Shown: positions 27,121-35,437 of the stretch, piece after piece
How the letters are laid out: each line of letters opens with the position of its first letter
Numbering within the stretch: position 1 is the first letter of the stretch
Origin: Xenophilus sp. L33
GTDB lineage: Bacteria; Pseudomonadota; Gammaproteobacteria; Burkholderiales; Burkholderiaceae_C
Assembly (NCBI RefSeq): GCF_009765735.1
Contig: NZ_LMUW01000207.1
Span: 207,751 to 271,750 of the forward strand
Length of the DNA: 64,000 bases
Direction: 5' to 3'
Program-made: the position numbers and the translations under genes
Notes under the pieces: model-generated
Databases searched by the model: none
What the model was told of the DNA's origin: nothing
The model's input: only the letters and a program-made list of their open reading frames with translations

Positions 27121-28065
27121 TCACGACAAGACCCTCAGAGGCTGCCCGCGCAAATAGGCCGCCACACCTTCGACGGCCGCCTGGTACCAAGCCGCATAGA
27201 CCTCCTCGGTCACGTAGCCGATGTGCGGCGTCAAGATCGTGCCGGGTGCACCCAGCAGCGGATGGTCCGGCTGGATCGGCTCCTGGGTGTACACGTCAAC
27301 GCCGGCGCCGCGCAATTGCCCGCGCCGCAGCGCATCCGCGAGCGCCTGTTCGTCGACCAGCGCGCCGCGCGAGGTGTTGATCAAGAAGGCACTGGCCTTC
27401 ATCAGCGAAAACTCGGCAGCACCGACGATGCCGCGCGTGGTCTCGCCGAGGATCAGGTGAATGCTGACCACGTCGGCCTGCGAGAACAACAGCTGCCTGC
27501 TCACCGCCCGCGCGTCGAGGGCAGCGGCGCGCTCCTCGGTGAGATTCGGGCTGTAGGCGATCACCCGCATCCCGAAGGCCTGACCGATTCGCGCGACCTT
27601 GGAGCCGATGGTGCCGAGCCCGACGATGCCCAGCGTCTTGCCTTTCAGCGACAGGCCGAGGCTGGACTGCCAGCGCCCCGCCCGCAGCGATGCGTCTTCG
27701 ACCGGTATGGCATGCGCCAGGCCCAGGATCAGGCCCCACGTCAGTTCGACGGTCGCATCCTCGGCCCAGGGCGTGCCACAGACGACGATGCCGCACTCGG
27801 CTGCGGCCGCCATGTCGATGGCGCGGTTCTTCATGCCGGTGGTCAGCAGTAGGCGCAAGCGCGGCAGGGATCGAAGCACCTCGGCCGGAAACCGGGTTCG
27901 TTCGCGCATCGCGACCACGCCGTCGAAATCGGCGAGTCTGGAAATGACCTCGGCCTGCGTGAGCATCGGCTCGTGCAGGAATTCGATCTCGCAGCCAGCG
28001 AGCGTGTCCCAGTCCGCAAGATCACGTGCGACCCGCTGGTAGTCGTCGAGCACCGCGATCCTCAT
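27121..28065 (-). CDS. D-2-hydroxyacid dehydrogenase family protein (paralog)
   Basis: 314 residues from ATG 28065. The Rossmann motif GLGTIG is intact near residue 148. Arg in NTSRGALVDE, Glu in DVYTQEPI and His in LTPHIGYVTEE complete the active site. It lies 49 bases from the end of its convergent paralog. Residues 1-110 form the catalytic domain. The luciferase-like monooxygenase lies upstream on the same strand with a 47-base gap, so the two may be co-transcribed. Confidence 0.92.
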   Translation of the reverse strand: MRIAVLDDYQRVARDLADWDTLAGCEIEFLHEPMLTQAEVISRLADFDGVVAMRERTRFPAEVLRSLPRLRLLLTTGMKNRAIDMAAAAECGIVVCGTPWAEDATVELTWGLILGLAHAIPVEDASLRAGRWQSSLGLSLKGKTLGIVGLGTIGSKVARIGQAFGMRVIAYSPNLTEERAAALDARAVSRQLLFSQADVVSIHLILGETTRGIVGAAEFSLMKASAFLINTSRGALVDEQALADALRRGQLRGAGVDVYTQEPIQPDHPLLGAPGTILTPHIGYVTEEVYAAWYQAAVEGVAAYLRGQPLRVLS

Positions 28066-28112
28066 GTTCAAAGCCCTCACGTCCAGTTCGCGATCCGGCG
28101 GCCCGGACGCTT

Positions 28113-29141
28113 TCAGGCCATCGCTCGATGGAAGTCCTTCAGGGCCGGCATGACCTGGCCGGCGAACCGCTCGATGGAAGAGACGGCGTCCTGGTGCGCG
28201 AGATTGCCGAACATGAAACTGCCGATCAGGTAGTTCAGGCCGCCCTCCCCGACCTGGCTTGCCAGCAGGCGGGTCACGGTCTCCGGCGAGCCCGCGACCG
28301 CATGGCCCATGGCCAGCACGGCGTCGAAGTCCGGTGGCAGCTTGGCGTTCACCGGCTGCGTGCCGTGCTTGCGCCAGAGCTTGTAGAAGTTCTCGTAGAA
28401 GACCGGCCACGCGTTCCGGCCCAGTTGTACCGCCTCGTCGTCGGTCTCCGCGACGATGATGTAGCGGTTCACGCCCATCAGCGGCTCGGCCGTCTCGGAC
28501 GGATGCGCCTTCGACCATTCCTGGCGATAGCGGTCCGTGATCGATCTGACCCGCTCGACCGGACCGCCGCACACCACGTTGACGCCGTTGAGCGCGGGCC
28601 ACACCGCCGATTCGGCCGAGGCCAGCGCATACCAGATCGGCGGATGCGGCTGCTGCAGCGGCTTGAGCACAACCGGCACGTCATTGAACTGCCAGTATGT
28701 GCCGGCATAGTCGAGCACATCGGCGGCGAAGTAGCGCTTGAGGATCTCGAAGGCCTCTGCATACATCTTCGCCGCCTGCGCCGGATCCACGCCCAGCGCC
28801 TCGAGCTCATGCGGCGACGCACCCCGACCGACACCGAAATCGAAGCGGCCTTTGCTGAGGTGGTCGAGCATGCAGATCTCCTCGGCCAGACGCATCGGAT
28901 GATGGATCGGCAGCAGGTACACCAGCGGGCACAGCCGGAGGTGGCGGGTGCGCTGCGACAGAGCCGCAAGAAAGACGCTCTGCGCCGGGGTGGTGCTGAG
29001 CGGCGTCGAGTGGTGCTCGCTGATGTGATAGCAGTGGAAGCCGCTGCGGTCGTAGAGCTCCGCCAGCTGCATTCGCTCCTCGTACTGCTGCGCGAGCGGC
29101 AGGCCGCCGCGGTCGTTCTGATCGAAGATTCCGAACTTCAT
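28113..29141 (-). CDS. LLM-class flavin-dependent oxidoreductase (luciferase-like)
   Basis: 342 residues of a TIM-barrel flavin monooxygenase. The N-terminal MKFGIFDQNDRGG, HCYHISEHHSTPLS near residue 37 and the LVYLLPIHHPMRLAEE stretch near 77 are typical. GRFDFGVGRGASPHELEALG near residue 102 is the flavin phosphate region. It oxidises an organic substrate with FMNH2 from a separate reductase, which was not seen nearby. Upstream on the same strand is a Bug receptor, downstream a dehydrogenase; an uptake-oxidation unit is likely (inference). Confidence 0.92.
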   Translation of the reverse strand: MKFGIFDQNDRGGLPLAQQYEERMQLAELYDRSGFHCYHISEHHSTPLSTTPAQSVFLAALSQRTRHLRLCPLVYLLPIHHPMRLAEEICMLDHLSKGRFDFGVGRGASPHELEALGVDPAQAAKMYAEAFEILKRYFAADVLDYAGTYWQFNDVPVVLKPLQQPHPPIWYALASAESAVWPALNGVNVVCGGPVERVRSITDRYRQEWSKAHPSETAEPLMGVNRYIIVAETDDEAVQLGRNAWPVFYENFYKLWRKHGTQPVNAKLPPDFDAVLAMGHAVAGSPETVTRLLASQVGEGGLNYLIGSFMFGNLAHQDAVSSIERFAGQVMPALKDFHRAMA

Positions 29142-29196
29142 GATGTTCCTTTCGATGGATGCCTTGCTGTATTCGAGGGTGACTGGCCCGACGTGA

Positions 29197-30222
29197 CTAT
29201 TCGGGCTTGATGCCTGCGTCCGAGATCAACTGCTTCCACCGTCTCGCCTCCGCACGGAGGAAATCCTGGAACGTCTTGGGATTACTGTCCGTGACCGGCT
29301 CGAAGCCGAGTTCACGCAGCTTCGCGCTGACCGCCGGATCCGCCACCGCTGCATCAATGTCGGCCGCCAACTTGTCGATCACGGGCTGGGGCGTGCCGGC
29401 CGGCGCAAGCACGCCGAACCAACCCACCGCATCGATGCCTTCGACGCCGGACTCGGCAAACGTCGGGATCCGGGGCAAGGTCGTGCTGCGTGACTTGCCG
29501 ACCAGCGCGAGCGCCTGGATCTTGCCCGCACTCACTTGCGGAGCGCCAGTGCCCACCGACACGAAGCTGGAGTCGATCTGGCCGCCCAACAGGTCGGCCA
29601 AGGCGAGCGCCTCGCCCTTGTAAGGAACGTGCAGCAGGTTGAGCCCCTGGGAGCGCTTCAGCGCTTCGCCGTAGATGTGATAGCTCGAGCCGATGCCGAA
29701 GGAGCCATAGGAGATCGGCTTCACACCGGTCCTGGCCGCCGCGATGAATTCCTTGAGCGAACCGATGCCTGAATCCGCCCTCACCGCGAGAAACACCGGC
29801 GCGTTCGCGATCTGCACGATCGGGGCGAAGTCCCGATCGACGTCGTAGGGCACCTTGAGGAAGACCGCGGGCGCCTGCACCAGCGCGGTGTAGGTGAAGA
29901 GGAGCCGGTAGCCATTGCGTTCGCTGCGCGCGACGGCTTCGGCACCGATCATCCCGGTCGCGCCGGGCTTGTTCTCGACAAGGACTGGTACACCCCACCG
30001 CGTCGAGAGCTTGGCGGCGACCAAGCGCGCGACGGTATCGGGCCCTCCGCCGGGCGGCCCGGGCATCACGAAGGTGACCGGCCGATCGGGAAAAGCTGAC
30101 TGGGCGCTCGCCGGCTGCGCCGCCGCAGCCAGCAGCAGCCCGGCCGCGGCCCATGCCAGCGATGCGCCATGGACCCATCTTGCGCGATGCGGCGCCGGCC
30201 GGAGCTCGAGTGAATGCAGCAT
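29197..30222 (-). CDS. Tripartite tricarboxylate transporter receptor, Bug family
   Basis: 341 residues from ATG 30222, preceded by AAGG; the upstream ATG at 30249 lies inside a palindrome and has no ribosome site. The leader (ASLAWAAAGLLLAAAAQPAS) is hydrophobic. FPDRPVTFVMPGPPGGGPDTVAR is the ligand loop, with PISYGSFGIGSSYHIYG and HVPYKGEALALADLLGGQ following. It is divergent from the IclR gene at 30327, which is its likely regulator. First gene of a minus-strand set with the flavin monooxygenase and dehydrogenase. Confidence 0.93.
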   Translation of the reverse strand: MLHSLELRPAPHRARWVHGASLAWAAAGLLLAAAAQPASAQSAFPDRPVTFVMPGPPGGGPDTVARLVAAKLSTRWGVPVLVENKPGATGMIGAEAVARSERNGYRLLFTYTALVQAPAVFLKVPYDVDRDFAPIVQIANAPVFLAVRADSGIGSLKEFIAAARTGVKPISYGSFGIGSSYHIYGEALKRSQGLNLLHVPYKGEALALADLLGGQIDSSFVSVGTGAPQVSAGKIQALALVGKSRSTTLPRIPTFAESGVEGIDAVGWFGVLAPAGTPQPVIDKLAADIDAAVADPAVSAKLRELGFEPVTDSNPKTFQDFLRAEARRWKQLISDAGIKPE

Positions 30223-30237
30223 GTCGCCTTGTTCTTC

Positions 30238-30260
30238 TAAATTCAACATATGTGAATTTA
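30238..30260. promoter_or_regulatory. Palindromic operator-like site in the Bug/IclR divergent promoter
   Basis: Arms TAAATTCA (30238-30245) and TGAATTTA (30253-30260) pair perfectly around ACATATG. The site lies 16 bases upstream of the Bug start and 67 upstream of the IclR start, in an AT-rich patch. The core CACATATG is shared with the site at 39299-39314. A binding site for the adjacent IclR protein is inferred. Confidence 0.6.
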
Positions 30261-30326
30261 TGTCTCAGTGTTGTATATTCTCCTGACCCAGCCATCGACT
30301 GTCAAATCTGGCCGGTAGACTTGGAC

Positions 30327-31118
30327 ATGGTCGAAACGCGCAAGAATCAGCCGGGAAAGCCCAGGCGTGGCATCCAGTCCGTGGAGATTGCCTACCGCCT
30401 TCTGACCGCCTTGCAGTCGAGCTCGCAATCGCTGGCCCTCAAGGATGTCGCGGCGCTCGCAGGCATGACTCCCAGCGCCGCGAACAATTACCTCGTCAGC
30501 CTGGTCCGCACGGGGCTCGCATCCGCGGACCTGAAACCCGGCTGCTACAAGCTGGGGCCTTCCGCATTGGCACTGGGCATGAGCGCGATCCAGCAGATCG
30601 ACGGCTTCGAGTTGATGCGCGCCGAAGTCACTGCGTTGCGGGACGCGACCCAGCGCAGTTCCGCCGTCACGGCATGGACCGACGATGGCCCAGTCAGCCT
30701 GTTCAAGCAGAACGGTGAGAACCGCGGGGCCTTCGAGATGCGCACCGGTCTCATTCCCCTGGTGAGCACCGCGGCGGGCAAGGTCTTCGTGGCATGCCTG
30801 CCCGAGGCTGCGACGAGGCAACTCGTCGCGGACGAGTTTTCCGATCTGCCGAAGGGCAAGGCCGCGGCAGCCGGATACCGTGCAGACGCATTGCGGGAAT
30901 TGCAGCGCAAGAAGTACTGCACGGTTCACCGCGATGCGAGCGGCTACGCCTCGATGGCCGCTCCGGTCTGGGACTGGAACGGCGAGATCCGGTTCACGAT
31001 CAGTCTCGTGGGTTCCGTCACCACGCTCCAGATGGACAAGTCGAGCGCTCACGTCACTGCTCTGCTCGAAAGCGCAAGCAGGGCCACCGCATCCTTCGGA
31101 GGCAAGCCGAGGTTCTAG
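30327..31118 (+). CDS. IclR family transcriptional regulator
   Basis: 263 residues. The winged helix is at about residues 15-70 (SVEIAYRLLTALQSSSQSLA, then VAALAGMTPSAANNYLVSLV). The effector domain spans about 85-255 (GPVSLFKQNGENRGAFEMRT, KYCTVHRDASGYASMAAPV). ATG 30327 is used because the frame upstream contains no family sequence. It is divergent from a Bug gene, and a palindrome lies between them. A similar palindrome precedes the enoyl-CoA hydratase at 39232, so it may have a second target (inference). Confidence 0.92.
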   Translation: MVETRKNQPGKPRRGIQSVEIAYRLLTALQSSSQSLALKDVAALAGMTPSAANNYLVSLVRTGLASADLKPGCYKLGPSALALGMSAIQQIDGFELMRAEVTALRDATQRSSAVTAWTDDGPVSLFKQNGENRGAFEMRTGLIPLVSTAAGKVFVACLPEAATRQLVADEFSDLPKGKAAAAGYRADALRELQRKKYCTVHRDASGYASMAAPVWDWNGEIRFTISLVGSVTTLQMDKSSAHVTALLESASRATASFGGKPRF

Positions 31119-31194
31119 CCGCTGTCGAGCTAGACACCACGGAGCGGACCGGCGCATCCGGATCGGCAAAAGCGCGCGGCAAAGCCATGACTAA

Positions 31195-31218
31195 TTGCAA
31201 ATGCATTCGCATTTGCAA
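31195..31218. promoter_or_regulatory. Perfect inverted repeat, probable Zur operator
   Basis: TTGCAAATGC (31195-31204) and GCATTTGCAA (31209-31218) are exact reverse complements around ATTC. The site is 12 bases upstream of the zur ATG at 31231, where a repressor would block transcription of the zur-znu operon. Fur-family repressors bind AT-rich palindromes of this size. Zinc-responsive autoregulation is inferred from gene identity. Confidence 0.75.
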
Positions 31219-31230
31219 TACACTGCAAGG

Positions 31231-31638
31231 ATGTTGCGCCGCACACGCCAGCGCGAAGCCGTGCTTTCGGCCCTGCTCCAGAGCGGCAGGTCGCTCACTC
31301 CCGTCGAGATCTGCGAACTCGCCCAGGGTGACGTCCCACGCCTGAATCTGTCGACGGTCTATCGCCAGATCAAGCTGCTGCTGGAGGGCGACGAGGTGCT
31401 GCGCGTCGACCTCCCAGGCCAGGCCACGCGCTACGAGGCGGCGGTCTGCGATGCCGATGTCGGAGACGGCACGCATCACCACCATCACTTCCATTGCGAG
31501 GCCTGCGATCGCGTATTCCCAATCCATGCCTGTCCCGGCGCCATGGACCGTCTCGCTCCGCCGGGATTCCGTGTCGCCGGCCACGAATTGACGCTGCACG
31601 GGCAATGCGCGGATTGCGTCGGTGCGAAGAATGGGTGA
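31231..31638 (+). CDS. zur: Fur-family zinc uptake regulator
   Basis: 135 residues. The N-terminal winged helix (RTRQREAVLSALLQSGRSLT, then LNLSTVYRQIKLL) is that of Fur proteins. Metal sites: a His-rich stretch THHHHHFHCEACDRVF near residue 80 and a second CxxC near the end (CADC), which together hold structural zinc. Downstream genes encode a zinc ABC transporter, so Zur is preferred over Fur or PerR. ATG 31231 is chosen because a longer frame from TTG 31195 would begin inside the operator palindrome. Its stop overlaps the start of the next small frame by eight bases. Confidence 0.9.
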   Translation: MLRRTRQREAVLSALLQSGRSLTPVEICELAQGDVPRLNLSTVYRQIKLLLEGDEVLRVDLPGQATRYEAAVCDADVGDGTHHHHHFHCEACDRVFPIHACPGAMDRLAPPGFRVAGHELTLHGQCADCVGAKNG

Positions 31639-31789
31639 AGAGCCCATCGGCGAAGCCCGGGCGGAAACGCTTCGCGAGACATCGAATTCGTCCGCCAGCC
31701 TGTTGATGGCCGGTGCGGGGACGCGTGTGGCCGGTGCACTGTGCCTCGTCGCGGTCCTGTAGCTGGCCGTTGCGTGGGCGCTGCGATGA
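31631..31789 (+). pseudogene. Small membrane-protein ORF between zur and znuC, interrupted by TAG
   Basis: From ATG 31631 (overlapping the zur stop) the frame encodes 43 residues, then TAG at 31760-31762. It then continues LAVAWALR to a TGA at 31787 that overlaps the znuC ATG. The frame fits the two neighbours exactly at both ends, and the interrupted segment (AGALCLVAVL, stop, LAVAWALR) would be one membrane helix if TAG were TGG (Trp). This suggests a real 52-residue membrane peptide of the zinc operon inactivated by one G-to-A change. No family was recognised. Confidence 0.5.
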
Positions 31790-32542
31790 AGGCGCGATCC
31801 GGATCGGCGAACGCCATCTGCCTGAGCCAGCTTGGCATCGCCTACAACGGTCGCGGCGCGTTGCACGAGCTGAGCGGCGAATTCGCATCGGGCTCGCTCA
31901 CCGCCATCGTCGGGCCCAACGGTGCAGGAAAGAGTAGCCTGCTCGCGGCCATCATGGGCCATGTACGCCCGTCATCCGGCAGCATCCGTGTCGACCTCGC
32001 GCCGGGCGAGCGGATCGCCTGGCTGCCCCAGCACAGCGGCATCGACCGCACGCTTCCCTTTACGGTGTTCGACCTGGTGGCGCTCGGTCACTGGGGACGG
32101 CTCGGCGCATTCAAGGGCATCGCCGCATCGCAACGCGACGCGGTGCTGACCGCCTTGCAAGGCGTCGGGCTCGGAGGCTTCGAACGCCGCAGTATCGGCA
32201 CTGTCCGCCGGCCAGTTCCAGCGCGTGCTGTTCGCGCGCCTGCTGCTGCAGGACGCGCCCGTGATCCTGCTCGACGAGCCTTTCAACGCGATGGACGCTC
32301 GCACCACCGCCGACCTGCTGGGCCTCGTCGGCCAGTGGCATGGCGAAGGGCGGACCGTGGTCGCGGTTCTGCACGACCTCGGCCAGGCCCGGGCGCACTT
32401 TGAAAGCAGCCTCCTGCTGGCACGCGAATGCGTGGCGTGGGGGCCCTCGGGCGAGGTGCTGCAGGACCAGCACCTGCAGCGAGCGCATCGCATGGCCGAA
32501 GCATGGCAAGGCGACGCCGCTGCCCGCAGGGTCGCGGCATGA
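31786..32542 (+). pseudogene. znuC: Zinc ABC transporter ATP-binding protein, frameshifted
   Basis: The first frame (from ATG 31786) gives LSQLGIAYNGRGALHELSG and Walker A GPNGAGKSS near residue 48, Q-loop WLPQHSG and helical-domain text up to ERRSIG. The rest lies in another frame: LSAGQFQRVLFARLLLQ (ABC signature), VILLDEPF (Walker B) and VLHDLGQ (H-loop), ending at 32542. The shift occurs near 32197-32199, where GGCACTG replaces an expected GGCGCACTG; a two-base loss restores the match. Without it the protein would be a normal ZnuC of about 250 residues. The stop overlaps the znuB ATG. A sequencing error cannot be excluded. Confidence 0.85.
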
Positions 32543-33411
32543 CCCTCGGTGCGTTGCTTGTCCAGCCGTTCGCCGACTACGCCTTCATGCGAAGGGCGCT
32601 CGTCGCCACCTTCGCGTTGAGCCTCGGCAGCGCACCGATCGGCACCCTCCTCGTCCTCAGGCGCATGAGCCTGGCCGGCGATGCGATGGGTCATGCGTTG
32701 CTGCCGGGCGTCGCCGTAGGCTTCCTGGTCGCCGGCTTCTCGCTCGTGGCCATGAGCCTTGGGGCCTTCGTCGCTGCCTTGACCGTAGCATTGGCGGCGG
32801 GCTTCGTGACGCGCATCACCTCGCAGCGCGAAGACGCGAGCTTCGCCGCCTTCTACCTGATCGCACTGGCGCTGGGCGTGCTGTTGGTGTCCACGCACGG
32901 CAGCAGCGTCGACCTGATGCACCTGCTGTTCGGTACCATCCTTGCGGTCGACGATCCTGCGCTGATCCTCGTGGCTGCGGTGGCGAGCCTGACGCTGGTC
33001 GCGCTGGCGGCGATCTACCGGCCGCTGCTGGCCGAATGCGTCGATCCGGGCTTCCTGCGCAACGTCAGCCGGCTCGGCTCGTTCGCGCACTATGCCTTTC
33101 TCGCCCTCACCGTCGCGAACCTGGTCGCCGGCTTCTAGGCTCTTGGCACGCTCATGGCGGTCGGCCTGATGATGCTGCCGGCCACCGCGGCACGTTTCTG
33201 GGCCGGTCGGATCTGGAGCCTTGCGCTGGTGGCGGGCGGAATCTCCGCGCTGTCGGGCCTCGCCGGGCTGCTCCTGTCGTTTCACGCGCAATGGCCATCC
33301 GGGCCGGCCATCGTGCTCGTGGCGGGCGCGATCTACCTGGTCTCGCTGGCTATCGGTCCGCGCGGCGGGCTGCTCTTCGAGTTGCGCAAGCCCCGCGTCG
33401 ATCACCCATGA
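32539..33411 (+). pseudogene. znuB: Zinc ABC transporter permease with internal TAG
   Basis: The frame runs from ATG 32539 (overlapping znuC) to TGA 33409, 290 codons of an ABC-3 permease (IGTLLVLRRMSLAGDAMGHA, THGSSVDLMHLLFGTILAVD). A TAG at 33136-33138 cuts it after LVAGF; the sequence then resumes in the same frame as ALGTLMAVGLMMLPATAARF. Relatives normally read GFQALGTLMAVGLMMLPA, so the lesion is a single CAG-to-TAG change. The truncated product loses the last membrane helices and should not work. The stop overlaps the znuA ATG, so the operon's coupling is otherwise intact. Confidence 0.88.
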
Positions 33412-34343
33412 ATCATGCGAATCATCCGAAATCAGCAATGAAAAAAGCTTCTGGTCTCACGCGCCGGCGCCTCCTGGCGCCCCTGCTCGACCTGCCGGCG
33501 TGGCCGCTGCGAGCCCCTGCTCAACCCGCTTCGACTGCAACCAAGCTGCGTGTCGTGGCTAGTTTCTCGATCCTCGCCGACATCGCGAAGCAGGTCGGCG
33601 GCAGCGACGTCGAGGTGACGGCGTTGGTAGGGCCGAATTCGGACGCGCACGTGTTCCAGCCCAGCCCGGCCGACGCCCGCAGCCTGGCGGACGCCGACCT
33701 GGTGCTGGTGAACGGGTTGGGCTTCGAAGGCTGGATGGATCGGCTGGTGAGCGCCTCAGGCTATCGCGGACGCATCGTCGTGGCCAGCGAAGGCATCGTG
33801 CCGCGAAGGCTCGATGGCGGCCTCGATCCGCACGCTTGGCAGGATCTTTCCAACGGGCAGCGCTACGCTGCAAACCTGCGGGACGCGATTGCCAAGGCCA
33901 GGCCGTCCAGCGAGCGCGGCATCGGCGAACGCGCCGAGCGGTATATCGGCCAGTTGCAGGCGCTCGATCACGACGTGCGCGCCCGGTTCGATGCGCTGCC
34001 GCGCGCGCAGCGCCGGATCATCACGACGCACGACGCCTTCGGCTATTTCGGTGCGGCCTACGGCGTCGAATTCCTGGCGGCCCAAGGCGTGAGTACCGAC
34101 AGCGAACCGTCGGCCGCCGCGGTGGCGCGGCTCATCGACCAGATCAGGCACGCGCAGGTGCGTGCGGTCTTCGTGGAGAACATCACGGACCCTCGCCTAG
34201 CGCAGCGGATCGCCCACGAGGGCGGCGTCACGGTGGGAGGTCGCCTTTATTCGGACGCCCTTTCCGAGCCAGGAACCGAGGCCGACACCTATCACAAGCT
34301 CTTCGCGACCAACGCACTCAAAATCTCGACGGCGCTCGGTTGA
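33408..34343 (+). CDS. znuA: Zinc ABC transporter substrate-binding protein
   Basis: 311 residues, intact. A twin-arginine-like leader (LTRRRLLAPLLDLPAWPLRA) precedes the ZnuA/SBP_bac_9 fold. His ligands appear in GPNSDAHVFQPSPADAR near residue 80, LDPHAWQDLSNG near 140 and IITTHDAFGYFGAAYG near 205, with an Asp/Glu in the GGRLYSDALSEPG region near 280. The long His-rich loop of many ZnuA proteins is absent. The start at 33408 overlaps the znuB stop; ATG 33438 is an alternative. It is the only transporter gene of the operon without a lesion, and lacks a working permease and ATPase here. Confidence 0.92.
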   Translation: MNHANHPKSAMKKASGLTRRRLLAPLLDLPAWPLRAPAQPASTATKLRVVASFSILADIAKQVGGSDVEVTALVGPNSDAHVFQPSPADARSLADADLVLVNGLGFEGWMDRLVSASGYRGRIVVASEGIVPRRLDGGLDPHAWQDLSNGQRYAANLRDAIAKARPSSERGIGERAERYIGQLQALDHDVRARFDALPRAQRRIITTHDAFGYFGAAYGVEFLAAQGVSTDSEPSAAAVARLIDQIRHAQVRAVFVENITDPRLAQRIAHEGGVTVGGRLYSDALSEPGTEADTYHKLFATNALKISTALG

Positions 34344-34470
34344 CCGAGGCGTTGACGATGTTGACAGGCACCTGCCTCGTTTCCAGCACCGCGGGACTGC
34401 CCTGTCAGAGCTGTTCTTTGCGATGCACAAGAAGTCCATCCCGGAGGCGCTCATAGAGGAAAAGGCTTTA

Positions 34471-35403
34471 CTACGGCGCAACGACCGTGTTGGTGAGACT
34501 GCCAAGTCCCTCGATGCGGCATGTGATCACATCTCCGATCTTGAGCCACTGCCGAGGGTTCATCGCATATCCCACGCCCGACGGGGTGCCAGTGGCGATC
34601 ACGTCGCCAGGCTCGAGCGTCAAGCCGGCAGAAAGCGAAGCGATGGTTTCCGGGATCTTGAAGATCATCGCGGCCGTGCTGGCATCCTGGCGCTTTTGGC
34701 CATTGACGTCGAGTTCGATACGCAGCGCGTGGGGGTCCGCGATCTCGTCCGCCGTCACGATGTAAGGGCCCATCGGGCAACTCGTGTCCAACCCCTTTCC
34801 CTTGAACCATTGGTCGTGCCTCCTTTGCAGGTCGCGCGCCGTCACGTCGTTCACGATGGTGTAGCCGAAGACGTGAGACATGGCATCCTCAGCGGGGATG
34901 TCGCGGCCGCCCACGCCAATGACGACCGCGAGTTCTACCTCGTAGTCCAGCCGACGCGTAACCTTTTCGTCATAGCGAATGCCGCCCCCCTCGCCGATGA
35001 TGGCACTCGAAGGCTTGGTGAAGAATTGTGGGTGCTCAGGCAGTTCCGTCTCCTTGTCGCGAGAGACGTTGTCCTCCTGAACGTGCTCTGCATAGTTGCG
35101 GCCCAGGCAGAAAACATTGCGCGGCGTACGCGGTATCGGTGCCAGCAGTTGGACGTCAGACGTAGGCAGTCGTGCCGTATCGAAGAGCCCCGGGCTCTCC
35201 AGCACATAGCGGGCGAACGCAAGCCCCTCCGCGCCAGCTGAAATCAGGTCCAGCATGGACAATGTTTTAGTCTGCGCGGCATCGAACCCGAAGGTCTTGC
35301 CCGCGGGAAACGCGGCGAGCGCAATTTGCAGATCGAAGACTGCGTCGGGTGTCCATATCACTGGGACCTGACGACTGTGGCGCGCAATGGTGGCAAGTTT
35401 CAT
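34471..35403 (-). CDS. Fumarylacetoacetate hydrolase family protein
   Basis: 310 residues from ATG 35403. The FAH catalytic domain covers about residues 95-310: NVFCLGRNYAEHVQED, then the metal ligands in LDYEVELAVVIG and YTIVNDVTARDLQ, and the closing GDVIATGTPSGVG. It cleaves or decarboxylates a 2,4-dioxo or hydroxy acid with a divalent metal, as in aromatic catabolism. It is divergent from an IclR gene with only 34 bases between starts, so that protein probably controls it. The preceding znuA is convergent. Confidence 0.92.
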   Translation of the reverse strand: MKLATIARHSRQVPVIWTPDAVFDLQIALAAFPAGKTFGFDAAQTKTLSMLDLISAGAEGLAFARYVLESPGLFDTARLPTSDVQLLAPIPRTPRNVFCLGRNYAEHVQEDNVSRDKETELPEHPQFFTKPSSAIIGEGGGIRYDEKVTRRLDYEVELAVVIGVGGRDIPAEDAMSHVFGYTIVNDVTARDLQRRHDQWFKGKGLDTSCPMGPYIVTADEIADPHALRIELDVNGQKRQDASTAAMIFKIPETIASLSAGLTLEPGDVIATGTPSGVGYAMNPRQWLKIGDVITCRIEGLGSLTNTVVAP

Positions 35404-35437
35404 GTTCGGTCTTTCTTGATTGGTTAGCATCAAGGGC

